From positions 1 to 64,000 of the forward strand of contig JAFLCK010000026.1 of the NCBI GenBank assembly GCA_017303615.1: DNA of 64,000 nucleotides. The letters are read 5' to 3'. Below, in pieces: positions 35,514-43,737 of this stretch. Position numbers and translations under genes: made by a program. The DNA comes from Obscuribacter phosphatis_A (GTDB taxonomy: Bacteria > Cyanobacteriota > Vampirovibrionia > Obscuribacterales > Obscuribacteraceae). Every line of letters begins with the position of its first letter. Position 1 is the first letter of the stretch. The notes under the pieces were generated by a model that saw nothing but the letters and a program-made list of their open reading frames with translations, was not told where the DNA came from and ran no database searches.

Positions 35514-36791
35514 TTAGTAGGGGTTTGCTGGTGCTGTCCCGGCAATGCTGACCGGTTGATCTAGTTGTATCTGCATTGCTGTTCCAGCTTGAACATTGAC
35601 GTCGGCGCCTTTGCGCAAGATCAAGCTCTGGGCAACACCGACACCGGCTCCGATAGCGGTTCCCGACCAAGCGCCTTTGCCGACGCCTCTGCCACCACCG
35701 GCAATGGCGCCTACAGCGGTACCGAGGGCGGCGCCTGTACCGGCACCAATGGCGCCTCTCACACCGGCTTGTACGACTTTGCCTTTCCAGGTCTCACCTT
35801 TGACTGTCTCTTCTTGGGCTCCACCGGCATATTTACCGATACCGCCCACGAGGTGAGCAGAAATGGGAGTTTCGACGCCGTCAGGTGTGCGCAGTTTGTT
35901 GAACTTGATGCCAAGGCTGCCGGAGCGTCCAAGCATCTTGCCCGATTCGGCATCGGTGATTGTACCTATTACCACTGAACCGGTTGGGATCATCGAATCG
36001 CCGAGCATTACGGTCTGGCTGACTGCGGCTTGCACCACATCACCAGCTTTGGCCACTTGGGTGGAGATACCTGAAGACAGAGTGATTGGCAGCACTAGAC
36101 CGGCAGGAGCATAGGTGATGCGCCCTTGTCTGTAGCCAGTGCTGGGTTGGTTATAACCACCTTGGCCATAGGGCTGACCGCCATAAGGCTGACCACCACC
36201 ATAAGGCTGGGTGCTGAAGCTGGGTTGTCCGTAAGGCTGTGGTTGAGGCTGATAGGCTTGTTGTTGCGGCGGCATGGTATTGGGCTGTGTGGGAGCCGGG
36301 CTATTGAATGCAGCCGGAGCGGAAGAGTCATATTCTCCCGAAAGTTGAGAGACATAGCTCTGTACACTTGTTTGATCTCTGAGAGCAGTGCGCAAGGAGT
36401 CAGCCCACTTGGTGGCGAGAACTGCAGGGGTTGTATTCTGGGCTTTGGCAGTGGTACTGTCGACGGTGACTACCTGGTAGCCGCCCAGGGTGAGTACCGG
36501 CAGTCCTTTTACATAGGTGATCTTGACTGCTGCCGGAGTGCGATCTTTGCTTGCCACCAAGGCATTGTCTAAATTGGTCTGAATGGTTTCAGCACGTTTC
36601 TCTGCAGTCAATCCACCAGAACCGCTTACGGTAAAGAGACCTTGACCGGCGAATCTGATTTCATTGTCGGCAGCCATAGCAGAAAGAGGCAGTGAGGCAG
36701 TGGCTAATTGGCTGATTACAAAACCGGCCAGCACAGATTTTCTGATTGATTTTGCGATCGAAAGCTTAGTGTCAGTGAGTTTTGCGTTCAT
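35514..36791 (-). CDS. Secreted protein with Tyr/Gln/Pro-rich linker and glycine zipper
   Basis: A protein of 425 residues with signal peptide ending SAMA-ADN. Residues 45-160 form a small folded domain (EIRFAGQGLFTVSG, then GYQVVTVDSTTA). A low-complexity linker rich in Pro, Gln, Tyr and Gly covers about 165-225 (repeats of QPYGG). A beta-rich domain follows: PAGLVLPITLSSGIS, AKAGDVVQAAVSQ, MIPTGSVVIGTITDA. This pattern recurs in secreted proteins with an SH3/TrbI-like barrel. A glycine-zipper (AIGAGTGAALGTAVGAIAGG) and the C-terminal strand VQAGTAMQIQLDQPVSI close it. A role as envelope-anchored structural protein is inferred. It shares a terminator with the convergent TPR-CHAT gene. Confidence 0.7.
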   Translation of the reverse strand: MNAKLTDTKLSIAKSIRKSVLAGFVISQLATASLPLSAMAADNEIRFAGQGLFTVSGSGGLTAEKRAETIQTNLDNALVASKDRTPAAVKITYVKGLPVLTLGGYQVVTVDSTTAKAQNTTPAVLATKWADSLRTALRDQTSVQSYVSQLSGEYDSSAPAAFNSPAPTQPNTMPPQQQAYQPQPQPYGQPSFSTQPYGGGQPYGGQPYGQGGYNQPSTGYRQGRITYAPAGLVLPITLSSGISTQVAKAGDVVQAAVSQTVMLGDSMIPTGSVVIGTITDAESGKMLGRSGSLGIKFNKLRTPDGVETPISAHLVGGIGKYAGGAQEETVKGETWKGKVVQAGVRGAIGAGTGAALGTAVGAIAGGGRGVGKGAWSGTAIGAGVGVAQSLILRKGADVNVQAGTAMQIQLDQPVSIAGTAPANPY

Positions 36792-36902
36792 TATTATTTA
36801 CCGTTGTATATGGTGTAAGGGTTATTGGAGAAATTGCTGAAATTGGCGCCATCCATGGCTCTATGCAGTTAATAGACTGCAAAAGTTTAGCAAGGTTCCC
36901 GC

Positions 36903-36908
36903 TATAAT
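36903..36908 (+). promoter_or_regulatory. Candidate -10 element for the SDR-pgeF unit
   Basis: A consensus TATAAT lies 36 bp before the GTG start, giving an expected leader of about 30 bases. No good -35 sequence sits 16-18 bp upstream, so this is a partial match. Confidence 0.45.
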
Positions 36909-36944
36909 GTAAGGTTAGCTTTCCGTAACAAAGGCGCTCTAATT

Positions 36945-37778
36945 GTGATACTTGAGAACTCGTCGGGCGCTCTCTTTGCCGATGATATCTTCAAAAATAG
37001 AAATGTTTTTCTAAGTGGTGCTTCGCGCGGTATCGGGCGAGCGGTGGCGCTTGCTTTTGCAAGATACGGCGCCAATCTTTATCTTGTGGCAAAAGATGCT
37101 GAAAGACTGAAGAAATTTAGCGAAGAAATTGCATCTATATATACACTGGGTGGTACGTCTAGGGTAATTCGCTATCGGGCTTGTGATTTTGCGCAGCTTG
37201 AAGACGTAGAAGCGATGCTGGAAGAAGCAAAGCAAGAGATGCCTTTCCATATCGTGGTCAATAATGCCGGCATATATCAAACCGAAGCCTTAGCTGGTCA
37301 CAGTCTAACGTCATGGCGGCGTTTATTTGATATCAATCTCAATGCTGCCATGCTTATCATGTCGCATTTATTGCCCTCTATGATAGAAAGAAAAGCTGGG
37401 CGCATCATCAATATTTCGTCTATTTCAGGCAGTAAAGCCGAGGCCTGGGGCTCGGCCTATAGTGCCGCCAAATTCGCTTTGAATGGGCTTACCCAGGCTG
37501 CCGCCTTAGAAAATGCCCGTTTCGGCATTACTATTAATGCTGTCTGTCCTGGCTGGGTATTGACCGACCTTGCGCAAGAGCAGATAGGCAGCGGCGAGTG
37601 GCAAGCCTTAAACGGCTTACCTGCCGACCAATCTATGGAACTGACCCGTCTTTCGGTGCCTCAAGAAAGATTTCTCAGCGCCGATGAAATAGCTTCAACT
37701 GTTTTGTTTCTGGCCAGCGATCAGGCGCAGGGAATCACAGGACAGGCTATAAATATATGTGGAGGTCTTTCACTATGA
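36945..37778 (+). CDS. Short-chain dehydrogenase/reductase
   Basis: A classical SDR of 277 residues starting at GTG 36945. It has the cofactor motif SGASRGIGRAVA, the NNAG motif, catalytic Ser in NISSISGSKAE, YSAAK with catalytic Tyr and Lys, and the PGWV loop. The C-terminus GITGQAINICGGLSL is typical of FabG-like 3-oxoacyl reductases. Within this broad family the substrate cannot be assigned; FabG-like or sugar/alcohol dehydrogenase activity are both possible. Its stop overlaps the pgeF start by four bases (ATGA), so the two are translated as a pair. Confidence 0.9.
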   Translation: MILENSSGALFADDIFKNRNVFLSGASRGIGRAVALAFARYGANLYLVAKDAERLKKFSEEIASIYTLGGTSRVIRYRACDFAQLEDVEAMLEEAKQEMPFHIVVNNAGIYQTEALAGHSLTSWRRLFDINLNAAMLIMSHLLPSMIERKAGRIINISSISGSKAEAWGSAYSAAKFALNGLTQAAALENARFGITINAVCPGWVLTDLAQEQIGSGEWQALNGLPADQSMELTRLSVPQERFLSADEIASTVLFLASDQAQGITGQAINICGGLSL

Positions 37779-38650
37779 ATTCTCAACTCTTAAGCCGCGC
37801 TCTGCATGTAAACGATTGGCATATTAAAGATATCGAGGGGCTGCATCTGGCTCATTCTCCCCTTCTCAGCTCTGAAAAAGACCTTATTCATGCCTTTACC
37901 ACCCGAATTGGCGGCAGTTGTCCAGAGCCTTATGATAGTTTCAATCTGGGGCGCAGCGTCGGTGATGAAGCGGTGAAGAAAGCAGCGCTACTCAACCGTG
38001 AGAAGCTTTGCCAGACTCTTGGTCTCACCCATGACCGACTACATGTGCCAGGGCAGGTGCATTCGGGTAATGTTGTCCATGTCGGGGCTGAGAGTGCGGT
38101 GCATCCAGGCTCACAAGCTCTGAGCGGCGTCGATGGACTGACTACTGCCGATCGTGGACTGCCTCTCTTGCTCCATTTTGCCGACTGCGTGCCGGTCATG
38201 GTATACGAGCGGCGTCGGCGCTTGCTTTCTATTGTCCATGCCGGTTGGCGGGGCACTGCCGAAGCGATTGCCGCCCAGGCAGTAAAGCGAATGGTGGAAA
38301 TGGGCGGTGAGCCGAAGCATATGCTGGCTGCAGTTGGTCCGGCCATTGGCACTTGTTGTTATCCGACCGGTGAAGATGTGGCTGTTCGGCTTATGTCCAC
38401 GGTTTGCTCAGACCAAACTCATTCTCAGGCAGAGTCTGCCGCCTTGGTCCAAGCCCTTGTGCTTCGCCGGGAAGACGGTCAACCCCGTCCTAATCTCAAA
38501 GCCATAAACGCTTTACAGCTTCTCCAGCAGGGGGTGGGTGAGGTCGACGTCACTTCCTTTTGTACCAGTTGTAAACCGGAGCTTTTCTTCTCACATAGGC
38601 AATCGGGCGGCGTTACCGGTCGGCAAGGGGCAATAGCCTGCCTGGTCTAG
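37775..38650 (+). CDS. pgeF: Peptidoglycan editing factor PgeF (YfiH/DUF152 family)
   Basis: PgeF enzymes remove L-Ser wrongly built into peptidoglycan precursors; the same fold was earlier called a polyphenol oxidase or laccase. From ATG 37775 (GGAGG upstream, ATGA overlap with the SDR stop) it has 291 residues. It carries the metal-binding pattern in order: HVPGQVHSGNV, FADCVPVMV, VHAGWRGTAEAIA and GPAIGTCCYPTGEDV. FCTSCKPELFFSHRQSGG follows near the C-terminus. The zinc ligands His, Cys and His in the QVH, ADC and HAGWRGT motifs are all present. Partnership with an SDR is seen here; whether the functions are linked is unknown. Confidence 0.93.
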   Translation: MNSQLLSRALHVNDWHIKDIEGLHLAHSPLLSSEKDLIHAFTTRIGGSCPEPYDSFNLGRSVGDEAVKKAALLNREKLCQTLGLTHDRLHVPGQVHSGNVVHVGAESAVHPGSQALSGVDGLTTADRGLPLLLHFADCVPVMVYERRRRLLSIVHAGWRGTAEAIAAQAVKRMVEMGGEPKHMLAAVGPAIGTCCYPTGEDVAVRLMSTVCSDQTHSQAESAALVQALVLRREDGQPRPNLKAINALQLLQQGVGEVDVTSFCTSCKPELFFSHRQSGGVTGRQGAIACLV

Positions 38651-38702
38651 GCAAAGTTCGGCACTGAGCCCGAAATGGCCGCTCCTGCTATCCTTATATG
38701 GT

Positions 38703-40832
38703 ATGCGCCATCGAAATGCAGTATTGTCGACAGGTAAGTCCGCCCCAATCTTGAGGCGGGGGCTTGTTGCCGCCCTTTCCATTAGTATTGCCTCGGCTAA
38801 TTTTGCTTCGGCCGCTTTCGCGCAAGCAGCGCCGCCGCCCCCCGAACCATCATTTTTTAAGAGTACGGCTAACCCCAATAGAATAGAAAGACCGGCTGCC
38901 AACCCATCCAATTCGGCAAGCAGTCCTCCCTTGCCTGCTCCCACCCGCATTAGTCGCCCCCTTACCGGCGCCAATGGTGTTGCACCTTATGGACAAGCCA
39001 GTCCTGCAACCAATACCGGACAAAATAATAATGGTCATAACCACGCGATGGCAGCGCCTGCCGCCTCAAATTCAGGCACTACTGGTGGTATCGCCACTCC
39101 TGGTTCCAGCCCTACATCTGCCGATACAAGTTTACTCAAGTCCGGCGTACTCAAACCCGGTGTGCCCCAAATAGATACTTTGCCTGCCGCCACAACTTCG
39201 CCTAATACTAATAGCAATAACAACAGCAGCAACAATCCCTACAGCGCGGGCGCTGCCAGACCGGCGCCTCCCTATCCAAATAATGGTGTTGATCAGTATC
39301 CTACCATCGGTCGCCTCGAAGAAGTGACACTAGGGCGCACCAACAGTGGTGCACCAATCGGCGAAAGATTGTCGATTTTAGAGCAGGTAGTCTTCAAAAA
39401 AGATTTCAGAGAAGATACGCTTTTTGATCGTACCGAAAGACTTAAAAAGACTATCTTAGGTGGTATGGAGCCGGAGCGGGCCTCAGAGCCGCTTCCCTCT
39501 CTTGATGATTTGGGGGCAAGCCCCGGTGGTCTGCCGCTTGAGACTGTTAAGGAAGCGCATTATCTTGATGAAATTGCCGGCAAGCGCGAGAACCTTGAGC
39601 CGAGTACACCCGATCAGGTAGGGCGTTTTGCTATCGAGATAGTCAATGCTGAAAGGGCTAATTATGGACTTTCGCCTTTGACTCCAGATAATCTGGCGGA
39701 AAAGCTTGCTACTACCCACGGTGCATATTTGGCCTCGCGCGGCCAGGTTTCTCACTTCGATGAGTTTGGGCTTGGACCAGATAGGCGTTACACTCTTGTC
39801 GAAGGGACGGACGCGCTTACTGAAAGTATTGCCTCGGTCAAGTGCACAGATGTTGGTGCCGTCAAGCCTTGCAAGGCTGCTGCTGCCAGATTGCTCAAGG
39901 TCTTTTTGAGCAGACAGGACGACCGTGATTCTATACTCTCGCCTGACGCCACCCATATCGGTTTTTCAGTTAATTCTCTGGGCTCAAGCGGTCGCTTTGT
40001 CGCTGTCTGCAATGTGGTCAGCCGTCACGCTCTGATGGGACCTTTGCCTTTTCAGGTTGGGCAGGGTGAAAAAGTGGAAGTAAAAGGGGTGATGAATAGT
40101 CCCTATGTTTTCGATAGAGTGACCTTGGCATGGGAAGCCAATCAAAGCGGTGCGGCTCCAGCCGGTGACGATGGCGAAGAAGCTTTGCCTTACTTCCCTC
40201 CGCTTGATTATGTTGCTTATTCTGCTCGCTCGGAGCATGACTACAGCAAGGCTGTCACCGCCATCAAAATTGGTGGCATGGTAGCCGCCGTGGCTGGTGG
40301 CATGTTCTTTCCGCCAATTGCTCTGGCCGCGCCCTTGATTGCAGTGGCTGGTTCTCCCGGCGAGCCTCGTCCGGTTTCGGACATCCCGGTGAAGGGCGGG
40401 GTTAAGTTAGATGGAGCAGCTTTCAATGTCAAACTGCCCCTCAATAATGAAAATAAAGAGGGTCTATATTATGTGACTGTTTGGGGAACACTGGGCAAGG
40501 GGCAGAAGTCTATACCAATTAGTCGCCGAGTTATTTTGGTGGCGGGCAAGCCGGATGGTAAGTCTGAAGGCAATTCAGAAGGTAAGCTCTCTAAAGAAAA
40601 TGCTGAGCAAGCCAAGAAAGATGCTGAGCTTGCCAAACTAGAGGCTGATCGGGCAAAGAAAGAAGCCGAGAGCAAAAAGAAAGCGGCTGAGGAAGCTAGA
40701 AAGCAAGAAGAGAAGCGCCTAAAAGAAGAGAAGAAAAAGAAGAAAGCTAAAGAAGAGAGCGAAGCTAAAGCTTCCGGCGATGCTAAAGAAGAAGGCAAAG
40801 ATGAAAAAGCCGAGGAAAAGAAAGATGACTGA
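38703..40832 (+). CDS. Secreted CAP/SCP-domain protein with charged C-terminal tail
   Basis: A protein of 709 residues. A long signal peptide ends near AAFA-QAA. About 150 residues of Pro/Asn/Ser-rich linker follow. A short folded segment (EEVTLGRTNSGAPIGERLSILE) is of a kind often found before CAP domains. The CAP domain lies at about 300-445: VNAERANYGLSPL, HGAYLASRGQVSHFDEFG, DRRYTLVEG and ESIA give the expected His/Glu pattern. A beta-sandwich-like region and a hydrophobic helix (GGMVAAVAGGMFFPPIALAAPLIAVAG) follow. The last 90 residues are Lys/Glu/Ala coiled coil. CAP proteins are extracellular and bind lipids or act as proteases in some families; the role here is unknown. The end overlaps the next gene by 8 bp. 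Confidence 0.82.
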   Translation: MRHRNAVLSTGKSAPILRRGLVAALSISIASANFASAAFAQAAPPPPEPSFFKSTANPNRIERPAANPSNSASSPPLPAPTRISRPLTGANGVAPYGQASPATNTGQNNNGHNHAMAAPAASNSGTTGGIATPGSSPTSADTSLLKSGVLKPGVPQIDTLPAATTSPNTNSNNNSSNNPYSAGAARPAPPYPNNGVDQYPTIGRLEEVTLGRTNSGAPIGERLSILEQVVFKKDFREDTLFDRTERLKKTILGGMEPERASEPLPSLDDLGASPGGLPLETVKEAHYLDEIAGKRENLEPSTPDQVGRFAIEIVNAERANYGLSPLTPDNLAEKLATTHGAYLASRGQVSHFDEFGLGPDRRYTLVEGTDALTESIASVKCTDVGAVKPCKAAAARLLKVFLSRQDDRDSILSPDATHIGFSVNSLGSSGRFVAVCNVVSRHALMGPLPFQVGQGEKVEVKGVMNSPYVFDRVTLAWEANQSGAAPAGDDGEEALPYFPPLDYVAYSARSEHDYSKAVTAIKIGGMVAAVAGGMFFPPIALAAPLIAVAGSPGEPRPVSDIPVKGGVKLDGAAFNVKLPLNNENKEGLYYVTVWGTLGKGQKSIPISRRVILVAGKPDGKSEGNSEGKLSKENAEQAKKDAELAKLEADRAKKEAESKKKAAEEARKQEEKRLKEEKKKKKAKEESEAKASGDAKEEGKDEKAEEKKDD

Positions 40833-41865
40833 ATTCGCCCGCCAAAGGACGTTCGCTCTGTCGGCGCTGAGTTTAGCCCTTGCTTCTTTCGCCTTTCAAC
40901 CAGCTTGGGCGCAAGCGGGAGACTATGTACCGATGATGGTGCCGGTTCCCTCTGGTGCTTCTAGTAGTCCTTCTAATAATCCCTATTTGCAGGGCGGCAC
41001 CGGCAGTACTACATTACAAACTGGCACCGGCAGTACTACATTACAGGTAAATACAGACAGCACGACGCTCCAGACCGGCGTAGAAAGACAGGGGGGACCG
41101 GTTCATGTCCTCTTTATCGTTGATGCCTCGCGCAGTATGCTTGAAGGTCTTGGTGGCGGTACACAAAAGATTGATGCGGCTAAGCAGGTTCTGCAAAATG
41201 CTATTGCCCGCATTCCGCCTGATGTCAACTTTGGTTTGCGTGTTTTTGGTCATGGCTATCAGGGCGCCGGTAGCCGCGGTAGTTTATTCGGCGGGGGCTT
41301 TGCCTCCCTCGGCAATGAATGTCGTAATTCAGCTTTGCTTGTGCCGATTGGTACAGGCAACCGCCGCACCATCATCGAAAAGGTTAGACAAATAAGACCT
41401 TATGGCATGACCCCTCTGGCTTATTCAATCGAGATGGCTGCGGCAAGCGACTTTAGGGGGCTAACCGGCAATAAGACGATCATTCTCATTTCTGATGGAC
41501 AAGATACCTGTGGTGGCAATCCTTGCGAAGTGATTAGACAGTTACCCAAGTATGGAATCAAGATCAAAGTAGACGTGGTTGGGCTCAACTTGAGAGGCGA
41601 TCCGGTTTCGCGCAATCAACTCAATTGCATCGCCAATGAGTCGGGGGGCAAATATTATGATGCCGACACAGCCGCCAAACTTATCGAGAGTGTCTCTGCT
41701 TCGGTAAGTAAGGCAATCGAAGGGCGTGTAATCATTAGACCGAGTGACTCCACAGCGCCTGCTTTGCAGAATATTCTCACGCCGCCCGAACTTGTGCCGA
41801 TTGAGCCGCAACAGGAGCTGCGTCCAAATGCCCAAGACGAGTTAAAGCAAAACGAGACTAAATAG
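40825..41865 (+). CDS. Secreted von Willebrand factor A-domain protein
   Basis: The start is ATG 40825, with GAGG about nine bases upstream and inside the end of the CAP gene; the in-frame ATGs further up would spoil the signal peptide. The 346-residue protein has a signal peptide ending PAWA-QAG, then three 9-residue repeats of GTGSTTLQT type. The vWA domain covers about 95-310. Its MIDAS is intact: DASRS (Asp100), the Thr of GMTPLAYS and the Asp of ISDGQDT. Two Cys pairs suggest disulfides, in line with export. The tail is Pro/Gln/Glu-rich. The domain binds protein ligands through a divalent metal, and coupling with the CAP gene suggests they form a complex. Confidence 0.85.
   Translation: MTEFARQRTFALSALSLALASFAFQPAWAQAGDYVPMMVPVPSGASSSPSNNPYLQGGTGSTTLQTGTGSTTLQVNTDSTTLQTGVERQGGPVHVLFIVDASRSMLEGLGGGTQKIDAAKQVLQNAIARIPPDVNFGLRVFGHGYQGAGSRGSLFGGGFASLGNECRNSALLVPIGTGNRRTIIEKVRQIRPYGMTPLAYSIEMAAASDFRGLTGNKTIILISDGQDTCGGNPCEVIRQLPKYGIKIKVDVVGLNLRGDPVSRNQLNCIANESGGKYYDADTAAKLIESVSASVSKAIEGRVIIRPSDSTAPALQNILTPPELVPIEPQQELRPNAQDELKQNETK
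40996..41076. repeat. Three 27-bp coding repeats in the vWA gene
   Basis: Units start at 40996, 41023 and 41050. The first two are nearly identical and the third is diverged at DNA level but keeps STTLQ. They encode the linker between signal peptide and vWA domain. Confidence 0.9.
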
Positions 41866-41908
41866 GCAGCGCCGCAATAGTCCCGTTTGTTGAGTTTCGA
41901 GTTTCGCT

Positions 41909-43486
41909 TTATTTGACTGCTACTTCAGCCGGTTTGCTTTCGTAGGTCATGGTCATGTGGCCGCGAGCTTCTTTAGCCATTTTGTCAGCCAAGGGAGCTG
42001 AATATTTACTCAGCATAAGCGGGTAAATACCAAGTGCCAAGATTGAGAAAGATAGGCTGTATGCAACCACACGTTCGGTGAGGGTGGCATCAGAGAGATG
42101 ACCTTTCCATTTTTCCAGTTCGCTGCCGTAGAAGAGACGCTTCAAGAGCCAGAGCATATAGCCGGCGGTGAGAATAACGCCAAGACCGGCAAAGATTATC
42201 CAGCCTTGCACCATTCCGCCTTTGTCGGCTAGCTGTGCCATGGGCGAAGTGAAGGAGCCATAGAATACAGCCGCCTCGGCTACAAAGCCGGATAGACCAG
42301 GCAGACCAAGGTTAGCCATGGTGCCCAACATCCAGAAGTAGAAGAGGGTCGGCATTTGCTTGGCTAGCCCACCGCCAATTTCACCAATTTGTCTGGTGTG
42401 GGTGCGTTCGTAGACTGTACCCACCAAGAAGAAGAGCAGGGCTGAAATAACGCCGTGCGAGATCATTTGGAAGATGGCACCATTAAGAGCTGCTGACGAT
42501 AGTGAAGCTACTCCCAACAAAACGAAGCCCATGTGGCTGACCGAAGACAGGGCGATAACACGCTTCATATCTTGTTGAATGAGACAAGCCATTGCCGCCC
42601 AAACAATGTTGAAGGCGCCGAGAGCCATAATTTGCGGACCATAGTCGACAAAGAAATAGGGGAAGAAGCCCAAACAAATTCTCACTAGACCATAGGAGCC
42701 CATTTTCAAGAGCAGTCCAGCCAAAAGCATAGAGATGGGAGTGGGGGCTTCGACGTGGGCGTCGGGCAACCAGGTGTGTACAGGGAATGAAGGAAGCTTG
42801 ATGATGAAGGCCAGGAAGAAACCCAGACAAGCCAAACACTGAATATCTTTGGGGAGAAGCTGCGGTAGTTTAGCCAGTTCAACCATGTCGAAGGTGGCCA
42901 TTCCGCCCGAGCCTACGCCCATCTGGCTATACATATAGACCAAGCCAGCCAGCATCAAGACGCCGCCGAAGAAGGTATAAATAAGAAACTTGAGCGCGGC
43001 GTAGGAACGACGCGGACCACCCCAGATGGCGATCAAGAAATACATCGGGATCAGTTCCAATTCATACAAGATGAAGAACTGTAAGAGGTCAAGAGAAAGG
43101 AAGACGCCCTGAACAGAGAATATGAGCAGCATGAGCATGCTGTAGTAAAGTCTGGGGCGATTGTCACCAATACTGGTGCTGGCCAGTACCGACATAAGTG
43201 TAATAAAACCGGTCAAGACCACCAGTGAAAGACTCATGCCGTCAACGCCGACGTAGTATTGCACTGGGAAGGGTTGAGTGAACCAGGGCAGTCTCTCGAC
43301 AAATTGGAACTGCGAAGCAGAATCGAGTTTAAACATAGTCAAGAGCCATACCGACATGGCACACATTGCACTTGAAAACGCTATGGCCATTTTTCGAGCG
43401 CTTGACTCCGGTCCGCAAGCGATGGCAAGCATGCCAATCAGCGGAATTAAGAACAGCGCTGTCAAAAGGTGTTGTGGTTCGTTCAC
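41909..43486 (-). CDS. nuoM: NADH-quinone oxidoreductase subunit M
   Basis: A proton-pumping antiporter-like subunit of complex I. The 525-residue protein has about 14 membrane helices. Conserved features include FFILYELELIPMYFLIAIWGG with the key Glu, KLPSFPVHTWLPDAHVEAPTPISMLLAGLLLKMGSYG with the broken-helix Lys/His region, DMKRVIALSSVSHMG and GLPGLSGF. The start is GTG 43486, with AGGAG seven bases upstream. It is divergent from nuoL rather than in the usual L-M-N order. No other nuo gene follows on the minus strand; the next gene there is convergent. Confidence 0.96.
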   Translation of the reverse strand: MNEPQHLLTALFLIPLIGMLAIACGPESSARKMAIAFSSAMCAMSVWLLTMFKLDSASQFQFVERLPWFTQPFPVQYYVGVDGMSLSLVVLTGFITLMSVLASTSIGDNRPRLYYSMLMLLIFSVQGVFLSLDLLQFFILYELELIPMYFLIAIWGGPRRSYAALKFLIYTFFGGVLMLAGLVYMYSQMGVGSGGMATFDMVELAKLPQLLPKDIQCLACLGFFLAFIIKLPSFPVHTWLPDAHVEAPTPISMLLAGLLLKMGSYGLVRICLGFFPYFFVDYGPQIMALGAFNIVWAAMACLIQQDMKRVIALSSVSHMGFVLLGVASLSSAALNGAIFQMISHGVISALLFFLVGTVYERTHTRQIGEIGGGLAKQMPTLFYFWMLGTMANLGLPGLSGFVAEAAVFYGSFTSPMAQLADKGGMVQGWIIFAGLGVILTAGYMLWLLKRLFYGSELEKWKGHLSDATLTERVVAYSLSFSILALGIYPLMLSKYSAPLADKMAKEARGHMTMTYESKPAEVAVK

Positions 43487-43737
43487 AGCCGACTCCTGAG
43501 GATCCTGAAATTATTCGGAGACAGTATAAATGGAATGTTGGTACAGCTGCTCACTATTGAATAGAAAAACTTTTTAGTCTCTACAGAGCGTGACGAAAGG
43601 TACTGAGAGAGTCGTCATGATTGTATAGTTTTACAATCTAGGCTGTAAGCCGATCTAGTCAAGAGCAAGCTGCTCTAAACAGATTCACAAAACAGGCGCA
43701 TCAGATATCTAGTGGGTAACAACAATCCGGAGAAGAA
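43487..43737. promoter_or_regulatory. Divergent nuoM/nuoL promoter region with inverted repeat
   Basis: About 250 bp hold the promoters for both antiporter subunits. An inverted repeat, ATTGTA-TAGTTT-TACAAT, lies at 43620-43637, about midway, and could be an operator controlling both directions. No exact -35/-10 pair was found. Confidence 0.4.
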
